Counted from the stretch's first letter, positions 1 through 8,832 are shown. The stretch is 64,000 bases of DNA from CAVUAN01 sp963739435 (GCA_963739435.1 CAVUAN010000009.1:147128-211127); one strand, 5' to 3'. Numbers and translations are program-made. The notes: generated by a model not told the origin, from the sequence alone.

Positions 1-657
1 GCCACGCCGGTCGCCACGCCCCTGCCGGCCGGCTTCGATCCGAAGGCCGTCGATGCGGAGGTTCAGAGGCAGCTCGCCGCCAAGAAGCGGGAGCTGCAGA
101 AGTCGCAGGACGCCGGCGCCGCTCCGGCCGGCAAGGCGCCACGCGACGCGGGCGCACCCGCTGAAAAAGCTCCAGCCCGGGCGAAAGACGAGGCGCCGGC
201 GTCGGACACCGGCCGCGCGGTGACCCCGGCGGAAGGCGCGGCGACGAAGACGGAAGCGGCGCCGACACCCGAGCCGGCCGCTGTGCCGACGCGCCCGGCC
301 CCCGCCCCGGTGTCCGAGGCGCCGGCACGCGCCGCCGCCGGGGAACCCGAGGTTGCCCGGGGAGATGTCGTCGGGCCAGGCCCGGGAGTCGTCGAGCCGG
401 AGCTGATTGCCCCGCCGCGCGTCGCCTATCCGCCCGTCGCGCGGCAGCAGCGCATTTCGGGTAGAGTCATCGTCCTGGTTTTCGTGAACGAGAACGGGTC
501 GGTGACCGAGGCGCGCCTCCAGCAGGGGGTCGCCTCGAACATGGGCGTCAACCAGGCGGTTGTGGATGCCGTGCGAAAATCCAGGTTCCGGGCCGCCACC
601 AAGAACGGCGTTCCGGTGAAGATGTGGCGTACCGTCGTCGTGGATGTGCAGCCGTAG
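1..657 (+). CDS. TonB family energy-transducing protein, C-terminal part (5' end cut by window)
   Basis: The frame is open from base 1, giving 218 residues; the N-terminal membrane anchor lies outside the window. Residues 1 to about 138 are rich in Pro, Ala, Glu and Lys, like the periplasm-spanning linkers of TonB proteins. The last 80 residues form a TonB C-terminal domain: it opens with AYPPVARQQRISGRVIVLV and ends in the strand MWRTVVVDVQP. Proteins of this family pass proton-motive energy from ExbB/ExbD to outer-membrane receptors. The BtuF-C-D-like importer genes that follow suggest a role in uptake of vitamin B12 or an iron chelate, but other receptors are possible. No exbB or exbD lies in the window. 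Confidence 0.85.
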   Translation, partial: ATPVATPLPAGFDPKAVDAEVQRQLAAKKRELQKSQDAGAAPAGKAPRDAGAPAEKAPARAKDEAPASDTGRAVTPAEGAATKTEAAPTPEPAAVPTRPAPAPVSEAPARAAAGEPEVARGDVVGPGPGVVEPELIAPPRVAYPPVARQQRISGRVIVLVFVNENGSVTEARLQQGVASNMGVNQAVVDAVRKSRFRAATKNGVPVKMWRTVVVDVQP

Positions 658-705
658 GGCGGCGATGCGTCGGGAGCTGAGGTTTGCGCAGGAGGTCACG
701 AGCCG

Positions 706-927
706 ATGAGTCTCACCTCGGATCAAAAGCAGTTCTACCAGAACACCCTGACTGTCACGAAGAAGGAGATTTCCGAGCTGGAGGACCTCATCCAGCAGGA
801 ATTGGCGAAGGTCAAGGACCGGTTGAACGAGCTCCAGACCGCCCAGAAGGCCGCGCGCCAGATGTACGACGCGGCATGTCAGCGCCTCGGAATTCCCAAC
901 GACCTGGAAGAAGCCGAGTCGCGCTGA
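706..927 (+). CDS. Small coiled-coil protein of unknown function
   Basis: This encodes 73 residues. A clear Shine-Dalgarno GGAGG (690-694) sits 11 bases before the ATG, which supports the start. The protein is highly charged with no signal peptide or membrane segment, and residues about 12-60 have a heptad-like pattern of Leu, Ile, Glu, Gln and Lys, so it is probably a cytoplasmic helical coiled coil. I do not recognise the family. It lies between a TonB gene and an importer gene, and its stop overlaps possible starts of the latter. Many small coiled-coil proteins look like this, so no function is offered. Confidence 0.7.
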   Translation: MSLTSDQKQFYQNTLTVTKKEISELEDLIQQELAKVKDRLNELQTAQKAARQMYDAACQRLGIPNDLEEAESR

Positions 928-1823
928 GGTCGAGTCGCGCAGAGGCCGAAGCGCCCGAAGCCTCCGAACTGGCCGCCCCTCGTCTCTCCGCGCTGACACT
1001 GCCTCTGGTCCTGGTTCTTTTCTCCGGATGCCCGTCCGAGCCGCCGAAGCCTCCGGCCGGAGCGCCTCATCGCGTCGTCGCGCTGGCGCCGAACCTGACG
1101 GAGATCGTCTTCGCGGTGGGCGCGGGCGGGAGCCTCGTCGGTGTCTCGGAGTTTTCCGACTATCCGGAGGCGGCGCGATCGATTCCCCGCGTCGGCGGGC
1201 TCGAGGTCAGCGCTGAACGGGTCGCCTCGCTCCACCCGGATCTCGTCCTGGCCAGCCAGGATGGCAACGCGCGCGGCCCCGTGATGGCCCTGGAAGCGGC
1301 GGGCATCCCGGTCCTGGCCGTCTCCGGGAGTTCGCTCGACGCCGTGCTCGATGGCCTTCGGCGCGTGGCGGTGCGCCTGGGGCGCGGGCCGGAAGGCGAA
1401 AAGCTGTCTCTAGAGCTGTCGCGCCGCCGTGACGCGGTGCGGGCGCGCGCGGCCGGGCGCCGACGGCCGCGAGCACTGCTGCTCGTCTGGCCGGATCCGC
1501 CGCAGGCGGCCGGGCGCGGCACGTTCCTGGACGACATCCTGACCGAGGCCGGCGCGGACAACATCCTGGGAGGCAGCGCCGGCTGGCCGACCGTATCGGC
1601 CGAGTTCCTCGCGACGGCGCCGATCGACGTTCTCGTCATCCCGGAGTCGAGCGCGACGCGGCAGGCCTACGAATCCGCGTTCGCATCCGGCCCGCTTTCA
1701 CGCGGGTCCATCGCGAAGGCGCATGTCATACGGCTTCCCGAATCGCCGCTGACCAGACCCGGTCCGCGCGTCTTTGATGTGCTCGAGCAGCTCGAAGGAG
1801 AGCTCTCGCGGAGCGGCCGCTGA
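876..1823 (+). CDS. BtuF-like periplasmic binding lipoprotein of a cobalamin/iron-chelate importer
   Basis: The mature part is a cluster A helical-backbone binding protein (BtuF/FepB fold): RVVALAPNLTEIVFAVGAG opens it, followed by GGLEVSAERVASLHPDLVLA and, late in the protein, an ILTEAGADNILGG segment. A hydrophobic stretch ends in the lipobox LFSGC (Cys52 counted from the ATG at 876), so it should be a lipid-anchored periplasmic protein. The start is uncertain. ATG 876 lies inside the preceding gene; CTG 924 overlaps that gene's stop as CTGA; CTG 969 would give the most typical signal peptide. It is followed without a gap by permease and ATPase genes. The ligand, B12 or a ferric chelate, cannot be told from sequence. 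Confidence 0.8.
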   Translation: MSAPRNSQRPGRSRVALRSSRAEAEAPEASELAAPRLSALTLPLVLVLFSGCPSEPPKPPAGAPHRVVALAPNLTEIVFAVGAGGSLVGVSEFSDYPEAARSIPRVGGLEVSAERVASLHPDLVLASQDGNARGPVMALEAAGIPVLAVSGSSLDAVLDGLRRVAVRLGRGPEGEKLSLELSRRRDAVRARAAGRRRPRALLLVWPDPPQAAGRGTFLDDILTEAGADNILGGSAGWPTVSAEFLATAPIDVLVIPESSATRQAYESAFASGPLSRGSIAKAHVIRLPESPLTRPGPRVFDVLEQLEGELSRSGR

Positions 1824-2821
1824 TGGCGGCGCCTTCGGGGTCGCGCTCGGCGCCCCATTCGTCGCGCTGGACCGTTCTCGTGGGCGCAGTCGTTCTGCTT
1901 GCCTTAGCCTCCCTCATTGGCCTCTCGGTCGGGGGCGTGAAGCTCGATTGGACGGCGCTTTCGGCGGAGGGCCCGGCAGGGGACACGGCGCGGGTCCTCG
2001 CGCACTTGCGGGCGCCGCGTGTGGCGCTGGCGGCGCTCGTCGGCGCTTGCCTCGCACTGGCGGGCGCGGCCCTCCAGGCGCTTCTCAAGAACCCGCTGGC
2101 CGATCCGTTCCTGCTCGGCACCTCAGGAGGCGCGGCTGCCGGTGCCGCGATCGCGGCCCTGCTCGGCGTGTCGCCTCTCCTTTCGCCCGGCGCGGCGTTT
2201 GCCGGAGCAGCGGCGTCGGCGATCGGGGTCGCCGCGCTCGCGCGCCGGGGCGGCCGGCTCGACTTGCACCGCCTCTTGCTCGCCGGGCTCATCGCCAACG
2301 CGTTCTTCTCGGCGATGCTGCTGCTCGTCTTCTCGGCCGCGTCGGGGGAGACGGCGCGTTCGATGCTCTTCTGGATGATGGGCAGCCTCGCGGATGCCAC
2401 CCCGGCCCGGATTGCCGCTCTCCTGCCGTATGCGCTAGCCGGAGGAGCCACGCTCCTCGCCTTCGCGTCGCGATTGAACCTCTTCGCCGTGGGGGAAGAG
2501 AATGCCGCCGCGCTCGGCGTGAACACGGAGGCCGCCAAGCGCGTCGTCTTTCTCGCCGCGTCCCTGCTGACCGGAGCGGCCGTGGCGTTTGCCGGCGTGA
2601 TCGGGTTCGTGGGCCTGCTCGTCCCCCATGCGGTGCGCTCCGTTTCGGGAAACGACCAGCGCACCCTCCTGCCGGCCTCGGCGCTCTCGGGGGCGGCCCT
2701 GCTCGTCGTGGCCGATGCCGTGTCGCGGGCGGCGTTCGCCCCGGGCGAGCTGTCGATCGGAGCCGTGACGGCCGCCGTGGGGGCGCCCGTCTTTGCCTGG
2801 CTCCTGCTGCGCCAGCCATGA
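1823..2821 (+). CDS. BtuC/FecD-type ABC importer permease
   Basis: This 332-residue protein has about ten hydrophobic segments and the hallmarks of the FecCD/BtuC family: LRAPRVALAALVGACLALAG near residue 60, then the NPLADPFLLGTSGGA loop, and VGLLVPHAVR with a following Gly/Ala-rich helix near the C-terminus, the region that contacts the ATPase. It forms the inner-membrane channel for cobalamin or a siderophore. Its ATG shares a base with the stop of the binding-protein gene (TGATG), and its own stop overlaps the ATPase start, so the three genes are translationally coupled. Length is normal for the family. Confidence 0.9.
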   Translation: MAAPSGSRSAPHSSRWTVLVGAVVLLALASLIGLSVGGVKLDWTALSAEGPAGDTARVLAHLRAPRVALAALVGACLALAGAALQALLKNPLADPFLLGTSGGAAAGAAIAALLGVSPLLSPGAAFAGAAASAIGVAALARRGGRLDLHRLLLAGLIANAFFSAMLLLVFSAASGETARSMLFWMMGSLADATPARIAALLPYALAGGATLLAFASRLNLFAVGEENAAALGVNTEAAKRVVFLAASLLTGAAVAFAGVIGFVGLLVPHAVRSVSGNDQRTLLPASALSGAALLVVADAVSRAAFAPGELSIGAVTAAVGAPVFAWLLLRQP

Positions 2822-3603
2822 CAGCGCCGGCGATCGAGGCGCGCGGCCTCTCGGCTTCTTACGGGGTGACGCAGGCCCTCGACCGGCTCGACGCTTCTGT
2901 CCAGACGGGAGAGATCCTGGTTCTTCTCGGCGAGAATGGGTCGGGCAAGTCGACGCTGCTCAAGCTCGTGGCCCGGATCCTGGCTCCGTCGGGAGGCGAG
3001 CTGCTGCTCGACGGGAATCCTCTCCACGGCCTGGCGCGGCGCGAAACGGCCCGGCGGATCGCGTACGTGCCGCAGAGCGTGGATCTCGTTTTTCCCATCC
3101 TGTGTCTCGACCTCGTCCTGCAGGGTCGGGCTCCGCACGGGCGGGGCTTTTCGGCCGATTCCGCGGACGACCGGCGCCGGGCACTCGAGGCGATGCGCGC
3201 CTGCGATGTCGCCGAGCTCGCCCTGCGCGACGCGTCCGCGCTCTCCGGCGGCGAGAAGCGCCGCGTCTTTCTGGCGCGGGCGCTGGCCCAGGAGGCCGCC
3301 ATCTGGCTGCTGGACGAGCCCACGTCGGGCCTCGACCCGCGCCACCGGCTCCAGTTTCTCGAGACCCTTCAGAGAGTCCACCGGGAGCGGGGCACGACGG
3401 TGCTGTTCGTAACGCACGACATCGACCAGGCCTCGGAGTTGGGCGACAGCGTCCTGCTGCTGTCCAAGGGGCGCGCCCTCGCGCAGGGGCCGCCTGCCGA
3501 AGTCCTGACCCCGGCGCATCTCGAGGCGGCCTTCGGCGTGCGGTTCGAGGTCTCCGGAGCCCGCATCCGAGCCATCGGGCCGAACCCCGATCCCCGACCC
3601 TAA
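2818..3603 (+). CDS. BtuD/FecE-type ABC importer ATPase
   Basis: This 261-residue ABC ATPase carries Walker A GENGSGKST (about residues 39-47), a Q-loop (YVPQS), the signature LSGGEKRR, Walker B IWLLDEP and the switch histidine in VTHD. It powers the preceding permease. The start is fixed by an ATGA overlap with the permease stop. A much longer frame runs in from 1774, but its first third is only the permease gene read out of frame. The ATPase ends the importer operon; 51 bases then separate it from accD. Confidence 0.9.
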   Translation: MTAPAIEARGLSASYGVTQALDRLDASVQTGEILVLLGENGSGKSTLLKLVARILAPSGGELLLDGNPLHGLARRETARRIAYVPQSVDLVFPILCLDLVLQGRAPHGRGFSADSADDRRRALEAMRACDVAELALRDASALSGGEKRRVFLARALAQEAAIWLLDEPTSGLDPRHRLQFLETLQRVHRERGTTVLFVTHDIDQASELGDSVLLLSKGRALAQGPPAEVLTPAHLEAAFGVRFEVSGARIRAIGPNPDPRP

Positions 3604-3635
3604 ATACCGCCCTCTGAACGTTTTACCCGGCCTGC

Positions 3636-3641
3636 TAGGAT
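3636..3641 (+). promoter_or_regulatory. Candidate -10 box of accD (TAGGAT)
   Basis: TAGGAT lies 13 bases before the accD ATG in the short gap after the importer operon. No Shine-Dalgarno sequence follows it, so a transcript from here would have a leader of only a few bases. This is one of a recurring set of such boxes in the window. Confidence 0.45.
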
Positions 3642-3654
3642 TCTTCCCCTTCCC

Positions 3655-4512
3655 ATGTGGTTCCGTAAAGACAAGGCCCCCAAGGAGCCGCGTGAGGCCC
3701 GGCAGAGCACTGTCCCCGAGGGGCTCTGGGTCAAGTGCGACAACTGCCGGCAGATCCTCTACAACAAGGAACTTCTCCGGAACTTCAAGATCTGCCCGAA
3801 GTGCAATTTCCACTTCCGGCTCTCCGCGCCCGAGCGGCTGCGCATGCTCTTCGACGACGGCCGGTACACCGAGGTCGACGCGGAGCTGCGCTCGACGGAC
3901 CCGCTGAAGTTCCGCGACTCGAAAAGGTACCGCGACCGGCTGAAGCAGTACGAGGAGTCGATCGGCCCGGGCGACGCCGTCGTGGTGGGCACGGGCGCGA
4001 TGGGTGGCATCCCGGTCGTCATCGGAGCGATGGAGTTTTTCTTCCTGGGGGGCTCGATGGGCTCGGTCGTCGGGGAGAAGATCGCGCGCGCGGCGGAGCG
4101 TGCGCTTTCCGACCGGCGGCCGCTCCTCGTCGTGTCGGCCTCCGGCGGCGCGCGCATGCAGGAGGGAATCCTCTCGCTCATGCAGATGGGCAAGATTGCG
4201 GCGGCGCTGGCTCGTCTGGCCGAGCAGCGGATCCCCTACATCTCCGTCATGACCGATCCGACGACGGGCGGCGTCACGGCCTCCTTTGCGATGCTGGGGG
4301 ATTTGAACGTGGCCGAGCCCAACGCCCTGATCGGATTCGCGGGGCCGCGCGTCATCGAGCAGACCATCCGGCAGACCCTGCCGGAAGGCTTCCAGCGCTC
4401 GGAGTTTCTCCTCGAGCACGGCATGCTCGACTTCATCGTGGATCGCTTCGAGATGAAAGCGACGCTGGTGCGTTGCCTGAACCTTCTCTGGTCGGGCAAC
4501 GGCAGGGGATAG
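3655..4512 (+). CDS. accD: Acetyl-CoA carboxylase, carboxyltransferase subunit beta
   Basis: AccD pairs with AccA to move the carboxyl group from carboxybiotin to acetyl-CoA, giving malonyl-CoA, the first step of fatty acid synthesis. The 285-residue length is normal. The N-terminal zinc ribbon is complete, with Cys28, Cys31, Cys47 and Cys50 in a C-x2-C-x15-C-x2-C arrangement. The crotonase-like core follows, with SASGGARMQEG, TDPTTGGVTASFAMLGD and GPRVIEQTIRQ typical of the family. folC lies directly downstream, the same order as in several other bacteria. accA is not in the window. Confidence 0.97.
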   Translation: MWFRKDKAPKEPREARQSTVPEGLWVKCDNCRQILYNKELLRNFKICPKCNFHFRLSAPERLRMLFDDGRYTEVDAELRSTDPLKFRDSKRYRDRLKQYEESIGPGDAVVVGTGAMGGIPVVIGAMEFFFLGGSMGSVVGEKIARAAERALSDRRPLLVVSASGGARMQEGILSLMQMGKIAAALARLAEQRIPYISVMTDPTTGGVTASFAMLGDLNVAEPNALIGFAGPRVIEQTIRQTLPEGFQRSEFLLEHGMLDFIVDRFEMKATLVRCLNLLWSGNGRG

Positions 4513-4558
4513 GACCGTAGCTCGTCTCCCCGCCCTCGAACGGCTGGAGGGCCTCGAT

Positions 4559-5818
4559 GTGCGGGGCATCAAGCTCGGCCTCGAGGCGATCGACGCGGTC
4601 TGCGCCCGCCTGGGCCGGCCCGAGCGCGTTGTCCCCTGCGTGCTCATCGGGGGCACCAATGGAAAGGGCTCGACGGCCGCGACCCTCGCTTCGATCGCCT
4701 CCGCCGCGGGCCTGACGGTCGGGCTCTACACCTCTCCACACCTGATCGACGTGACCGAACGTCTTCGCGTCGGCAGCTGGGACGTCGGGGCGGAGGAGCT
4801 CGACCAGGCGCTCGCGGAGGTCTTTGCAGCCGCCGATCGAGCCCCCCAGCTCTCCCTGACGTACTTCGAATCGTTGACCGCGGCGGCCTTCGTTCTCTTT
4901 GCCGAGCAACGGCTCGATCTCGCGGTCTACGAAGTGGGCCTCGGCGGCCGGCTCGACGCCACGAACCTGGCGCCGGCAGATGTCTCCGTCGTGACCTCCA
5001 TCGACCTCGACCACATGGCGGACCTCGGCTCGACGCGCAAGTCGATCGCCAGGGAAAAGGCGGGCATCTTCCGCAGCGGACGGCCGGCGCTCGGCCTCGC
5101 CGCGGATTCGGGCGCCCGGCTGGTCCTGGCCGAAGAAGCAGAGGCCGCGGGCGCCCTCTGGCACGACGCCTCCCGGGAGCTCCGGCTCTCGGGGATCGAA
5201 ACAGGGTTGGAAGGGACGCGGTTCCGCCTGGAGACGCCGGTTGGCGCCTATGCGCTCGAGACACCGCTGCCCGGCGAGTACCAGGCCTGGAACACGGCCC
5301 TGGCCGTGCGCGCGGCGGAGCTCCTGCCCAGCAGCATCGCCCCTGTCACGGCGGCGGCGTGCGTTGCAGGCGTGCGTTCGGTCCGGTGGCCCGGACGCCT
5401 GGAGCGCTTCGTGGTCGCCGGCCGCACCGTTCTTCTCGACGGCTGCCACAACCCGGAAGGCGCGGACGCGCTCTCGCGCTTCCTGGAAGAGACAGGTCTC
5501 TCGGGGGAGATAGACCTCGTCTTTGCCGCGATGGCCGACAAGGACGTCGAGGGAATGGCGGCCCGGCTGTTCCCGTGCGCTGGCCGCGTGCTCATCGTGC
5601 CGACCGGTTCGTCGCGGGGTGCGGATCCGGCCGAGCTGGCCCAACGCGTCGCGGGCCTGTCCCTGCCGTCAACACCGTTCCCGAGCCTCGAAGCCGCTCT
5701 CCGCGACCTCCTCGCCCGCGCCGACACCCAACCTATAATCGTCTCGGGCTCGCTGTATCTCGTCGGCGAGGCGCGCCGTTTGCTCCTCTCCGGAAAGCTC
5801 GAGACGACAATCTCGTGA
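4559..5818 (+). CDS. folC: Folylpolyglutamate synthase / dihydrofolate synthase
   Basis: FolC joins L-glutamate to dihydropteroate or to folates using ATP in the cytoplasm. The ATP loop GGTNGKGST is at residues 31-39 and is followed by the Mur-ligase-type core (TYFESLTAAAFVLFAE, EVGLGGRLDATN, VTSIDLDHMADLG) and the C-terminal DGCHNPEGADAL segment. The GTG at 4559 is the first usual start codon. In-frame sequence upstream (ARLPALERLEGLDV) resembles the normal family N-terminus but offers only CTG as a start, so the true start may be a little earlier. It overlaps the next gene by GTGA. Confidence 0.92.
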   Translation: MRGIKLGLEAIDAVCARLGRPERVVPCVLIGGTNGKGSTAATLASIASAAGLTVGLYTSPHLIDVTERLRVGSWDVGAEELDQALAEVFAAADRAPQLSLTYFESLTAAAFVLFAEQRLDLAVYEVGLGGRLDATNLAPADVSVVTSIDLDHMADLGSTRKSIAREKAGIFRSGRPALGLAADSGARLVLAEEAEAAGALWHDASRELRLSGIETGLEGTRFRLETPVGAYALETPLPGEYQAWNTALAVRAAELLPSSIAPVTAAACVAGVRSVRWPGRLERFVVAGRTVLLDGCHNPEGADALSRFLEETGLSGEIDLVFAAMADKDVEGMAARLFPCAGRVLIVPTGSSRGADPAELAQRVAGLSLPSTPFPSLEAALRDLLARADTQPIIVSGSLYLVGEARRLLLSGKLETTIS

Positions 5819-7089
5819 CAACCGTTTCCACCCGGTTCACCCGGGAGCACTTCGAGCGGCTCGAAGAAGAGCGCCTCGCTCCCGGCGCGGCCCGCAGCGG
5901 CCGCGCCCGGCGGCCCCTGGGCCCGATCGCAGCGGCCCCGGGCGACGCGCGCACCAACTTCGTGCACGACCGCGACCGCATCATCCATTCCCGCGCCTTC
6001 CGCCGTTTGAAGCACAAGACGCAGGTCTTCATCCCATTCGAGGGCGACCATTTCCGCACGCGCCTGACGCATTCGATCGAGGTGTCGCAGATCGCTCGCA
6101 GCGCCGCCCGCTCTCTCGGGCTCAACGAGGACCTCGCCGAGGCGATCGCCCTCGGGCACGACCTCGGCCACACGCCCTTCGGGCACTCCGGTGAAAAGGT
6201 CCTGGACCGCCTGCTGCGCGCCAGTCACCCGGAAGCGGGCGGCTTCAAGCACAACTACCAGTCCGTGCGCGTCGTCGACCGGCTCGAGAGGCGCTACGAC
6301 GAGCCGGGCCTGAACCTGACGCACGACGTCCGCGAGGGGATTCTCAAGCACACGGCCTGGAAGGAATCTTTCCCGTTTCCGCTGGAGTCGCGCGAGGGGC
6401 TCCGGTTCCAGTCGGGGGGCTCGCTCGAGGCGCAGCTCGTCAACTGGTCCGACGAGATCGCCCAGCAGACGCACGACCTCGAAGACGGCCTGTCGCTGGC
6501 GGAGGAAGACGCCATCGAGGCCCTCGAGATCGCGAAGGCGGCCCGGCAGGCCCGTGGTTTCGGGCGCGACCCCGATACGCGCCGGGCCTCCTTGATCCGC
6601 GGCATCCTCGGCATCCTGACGGGCGACCTGATCGAGGCCTCCCACGCGCGGATCGAGCGCTTCCTCGAGGAGAAGGGGATCGCGACGGCCGATGCCTTCG
6701 ACGCCTGGCGCGACCGGCTGCCCGACAACCTGGTGGGGTTCTCGGAGGACGGGATGCGCCTGTACCGGGAGCTCAAGGAATTCGTCTACCGCCACGTGAT
6801 CCACTCCTTCACCGTCTCGCGCCACGACGGGCACGCTCGGCGCGTCATCGGGGGTCTCTATGCGGCCTACGCGGAAAACGCCCGCCTCCTGCCCGATTCG
6901 GTCCTCTCCGTGCTGGCGAAGGACCTGGGCGTGCGGAACCTGCGCGAGGTTCCCCTCGCGGCCGTGGAGCGCGAGATCGCCGAGCAATACCGGTCGCGCC
7001 CCGAATTCTACCGGGCGATCGCCGACCACGTGGCGGGGATGACGGACTCGTATGCCGACGCCGAATACCGGGAGTTGGTGATTGGATGA
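5815..7089 (+). CDS. dGTP triphosphohydrolase-like HD-domain protein
   Basis: This 424-residue protein belongs to the dGTPase (Dgt/SAMHD1-like) family, which hydrolyses dNTPs to nucleosides and triphosphate. The HD metal site is visible: His86 in RLTHSIEV, His115-Asp116 and His119 in LGHDLGHTPFGH, with the family start HDRDRIIHSRAFRRLKHKTQ before it. The GTG start overlaps the folC stop as GTGA; a longer frame reaching back to 5359 is folC read out of frame. Which dNTP it prefers and whether it is allosterically activated cannot be read from sequence. It could help balance nucleotide pools. Confidence 0.92.
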   Translation: MTTVSTRFTREHFERLEEERLAPGAARSGRARRPLGPIAAAPGDARTNFVHDRDRIIHSRAFRRLKHKTQVFIPFEGDHFRTRLTHSIEVSQIARSAARSLGLNEDLAEAIALGHDLGHTPFGHSGEKVLDRLLRASHPEAGGFKHNYQSVRVVDRLERRYDEPGLNLTHDVREGILKHTAWKESFPFPLESREGLRFQSGGSLEAQLVNWSDEIAQQTHDLEDGLSLAEEDAIEALEIAKAARQARGFGRDPDTRRASLIRGILGILTGDLIEASHARIERFLEEKGIATADAFDAWRDRLPDNLVGFSEDGMRLYRELKEFVYRHVIHSFTVSRHDGHARRVIGGLYAAYAENARLLPDSVLSVLAKDLGVRNLREVPLAAVEREIAEQYRSRPEFYRAIADHVAGMTDSYADAEYRELVIG

Positions 7090-7100
7090 GAGAACTGGGA

Positions 7101-7130
7101 AGTCCAAAGTCCAAAGTCCAAAGTCCAAAG
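7101..7130 (+). repeat. Heptamer tandem repeat, AGTCCAA x 4
   Basis: Four perfect head-to-tail copies of AGTCCAA (7101-7128) plus two more bases fill most of the gap between the dGTPase stop and the glyA start. The purine-rich end (AAAGGGGACGAG) just before ATG 7139 then supplies the ribosome site for glyA. No other copy was noticed in the window. Confidence 0.9.
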
Positions 7131-7138
7131 GGGACGAG

Positions 7139-8410
7139 ATGAAAGGCACGACTCTAGCTGGGGTCCTCGCGTTTCTCGATCGCGACCTGTCGGCTGTCGA
7201 CCCCGACGTCGCGAAGTGGATTGAGGCTGAAGTGCGGCGGCAGAACGAGGGCCTCGAGCTGATCGCGTCCGAGAACTGGGTCTCGCGCGCGGTGCGCGAG
7301 GCGCAGGGCTCGGTGCTGACGAACAAGTACGCCGAGGGCTACCCGGGCAAGCGTTACTACGGCGGCTGCGAGTTCGTGGACAAGATCGAGCAGCTCGCGA
7401 TCGACCGCGCAAAGGCGCTCTTCCATTCCGACCACGCCAACGTGCAGCCGCACTCGGGCTCGCAGGCGAACATGGCCGTCTACCTGACGGCCTTGAAACC
7501 CGGCGACACGATCCTGGGCATGAATCTCTCCCACGGCGGACATCTCACCCATGGCCACCCGCTGTCCTTCTCGGGCAAGGAGTACAAGGTCGTGGCCTAT
7601 GGCGTGAGGCGCGAGGACGAGCGGATCGACTACGAGGCCCTGGCGGAGCTCGCCCGCGAGCACAAGCCGAAGATGATCATCGCGGGGGCCTCGGCGTATG
7701 CGCGGGAGATCGACTTCGAAAAGTTCGGCAAGGTGGCCGTCGAGGTCGGCGCCGACCTGATGTGCGACATCGCTCACATCGCGGGGCTCGTCATCGCCGG
7801 CCTGCATCCGTCGCCCGTTCCGCATGCCCCGTACGTCACGACGACGACTCACAAGACGCTGCGCGGGCCCCGCGGCGGCCTCGTGCTCTGCCGCGCCGAC
7901 AAGGCCAAGGATCTCGACCGCAACGTCTTTCCGGGCGTGCAAGGCGGGCCCCTCGAGCACGTCATCGCCGCCAAGGCCGTGGCCCTGGCCGAAGCCGGCA
8001 CGCCGGAGTTCATCGAGTACCAGAAGCGGACCGTGGAGAACGCGAAGGCGCTGGCTTCGGCCCTCTCGAGGCGAGGCTTCCGGCTCGTCTCGGGCGGCAC
8101 GGACAACCACGTGATGATGGTGGATGTGGGCGCTCGGGACATCTCCGGCAAGGACGCCGAGAAGGCTCTCGAGAAAGTCGCGATCACCGTCAACAAGAAC
8201 ACGATCCCCTTCGACACGCGCCCTCCCATGGTCGCTTCGGGCATTCGGATCGGGACGCCCGCCGTGACGACGCGGGGCATGGGGGTCGCGGAGATGGAAG
8301 TCATCGGCGAGGCGATCGCGCGTACGCTCGAGGCCCGCGAGGACGCGGCTGTGCAGGAGTCCGTTCGGCGCACGGTCTCCGAGCTGTGCGCGGGCTTCCC
8401 GCTCGTTTGA
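7139..8410 (+). CDS. glyA: Serine hydroxymethyltransferase
   Basis: GlyA converts serine and tetrahydrofolate to glycine and 5,10-methylene-tetrahydrofolate. The 423-residue protein is full length. The PLP-binding lysine is Lys239 in TTTTHKTLRGPRGG, with family motifs LIASENWVS, YAEGYPGKRYYGG, HSGSQAN and DIAHIAGLV before it. The ATG at 7139 is preferred over 7082 because it follows an AGGGGACGAG site and matches the usual N-terminus. It overlaps the next start by TTGA. Together with folC and ftcD it makes this a folate-rich neighbourhood. Confidence 0.97.
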   Translation: MKGTTLAGVLAFLDRDLSAVDPDVAKWIEAEVRRQNEGLELIASENWVSRAVREAQGSVLTNKYAEGYPGKRYYGGCEFVDKIEQLAIDRAKALFHSDHANVQPHSGSQANMAVYLTALKPGDTILGMNLSHGGHLTHGHPLSFSGKEYKVVAYGVRREDERIDYEALAELAREHKPKMIIAGASAYAREIDFEKFGKVAVEVGADLMCDIAHIAGLVIAGLHPSPVPHAPYVTTTTHKTLRGPRGGLVLCRADKAKDLDRNVFPGVQGGPLEHVIAAKAVALAEAGTPEFIEYQKRTVENAKALASALSRRGFRLVSGGTDNHVMMVDVGARDISGKDAEKALEKVAITVNKNTIPFDTRPPMVASGIRIGTPAVTTRGMGVAEMEVIGEAIARTLEAREDAAVQESVRRTVSELCAGFPLV

Positions 8411-8832
8411 CCTCCCGCAAAGCGGCCGCCCTGGCGGCAGCCGCGTTTCTCGCCGCGCTTCTCTGCGCGCAGATCTCCCCGCGCGAGATGTCCCGCCGGC
8501 TCGTCCTGGTCCGGAGCCACGCGAGCCAGGAGCTGGCCGTGCGGCGCCTCTCCGGCACGGCGGCCGCGTTCGATCGCGGCTTCTTCATCTTCCTCGAGGC
8601 CGCGCGGCGGCGGCTGCCGCCGACTGCCGCCGGCGTCGCGATTCTCGGCGCGCCCCCGACGGACCAGGTGCTCTACCTCGCGAGCTACCAGCTCGCTCCG
8701 CGGCCCGTCCTGATCGCCCCGGCGGCCCTGCCCCCGCGCTGGGCCGCGGCCGTCTATGGCCCCGAGAGGCCGGCCGGCTTCCGGGTCCTCGCCGATCTGC
8801 CGGGCGGCGCGCTTCTGGAGCCCGAGCCGTGA
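8407..8832 (+). CDS. Hypothetical protein with N-terminal membrane anchor or signal peptide
   Basis: This frame of 141 residues starts with TTG overlapping the glyA stop (TTGA) and ends overlapping the next gene (GTGA). Residues about 5-22 are a strongly hydrophobic Ala/Leu stretch that would act as a signal or anchor; the rest looks soluble and extracytoplasmic, with no motif I recognise. Neighbouring membrane glycosyltransferase genes are often paired with short proteins of this kind, which is only a hint. Both coupling overlaps make it likely to be a real gene in this operon. Confidence 0.6.
   Translation: MTSRKAAALAAAAFLAALLCAQISPREMSRRLVLVRSHASQELAVRRLSGTAAAFDRGFFIFLEAARRRLPPTAAGVAILGAPPTDQVLYLASYQLAPRPVLIAPAALPPRWAAAVYGPERPAGFRVLADLPGGALLEPEP

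Noticed and set aside
1774..3603. A 609-residue fused permease-ATPase
   Set aside because: The first 348 residues are the permease gene in the wrong frame. The ATPase starts at ATG 2818 in an ATGA overlap.
1726..4659. A 977-codon minus-strand open frame over the importer and accD genes
   Set aside because: Low-complexity Arg/Ala/Pro composition and no motif; the plus-strand genes have full family signatures.
7101..7130. CRISPR-like array before glyA
   Set aside because: The units are 7 bases with no spacers and no cas gene is present; it is a simple tandem repeat.
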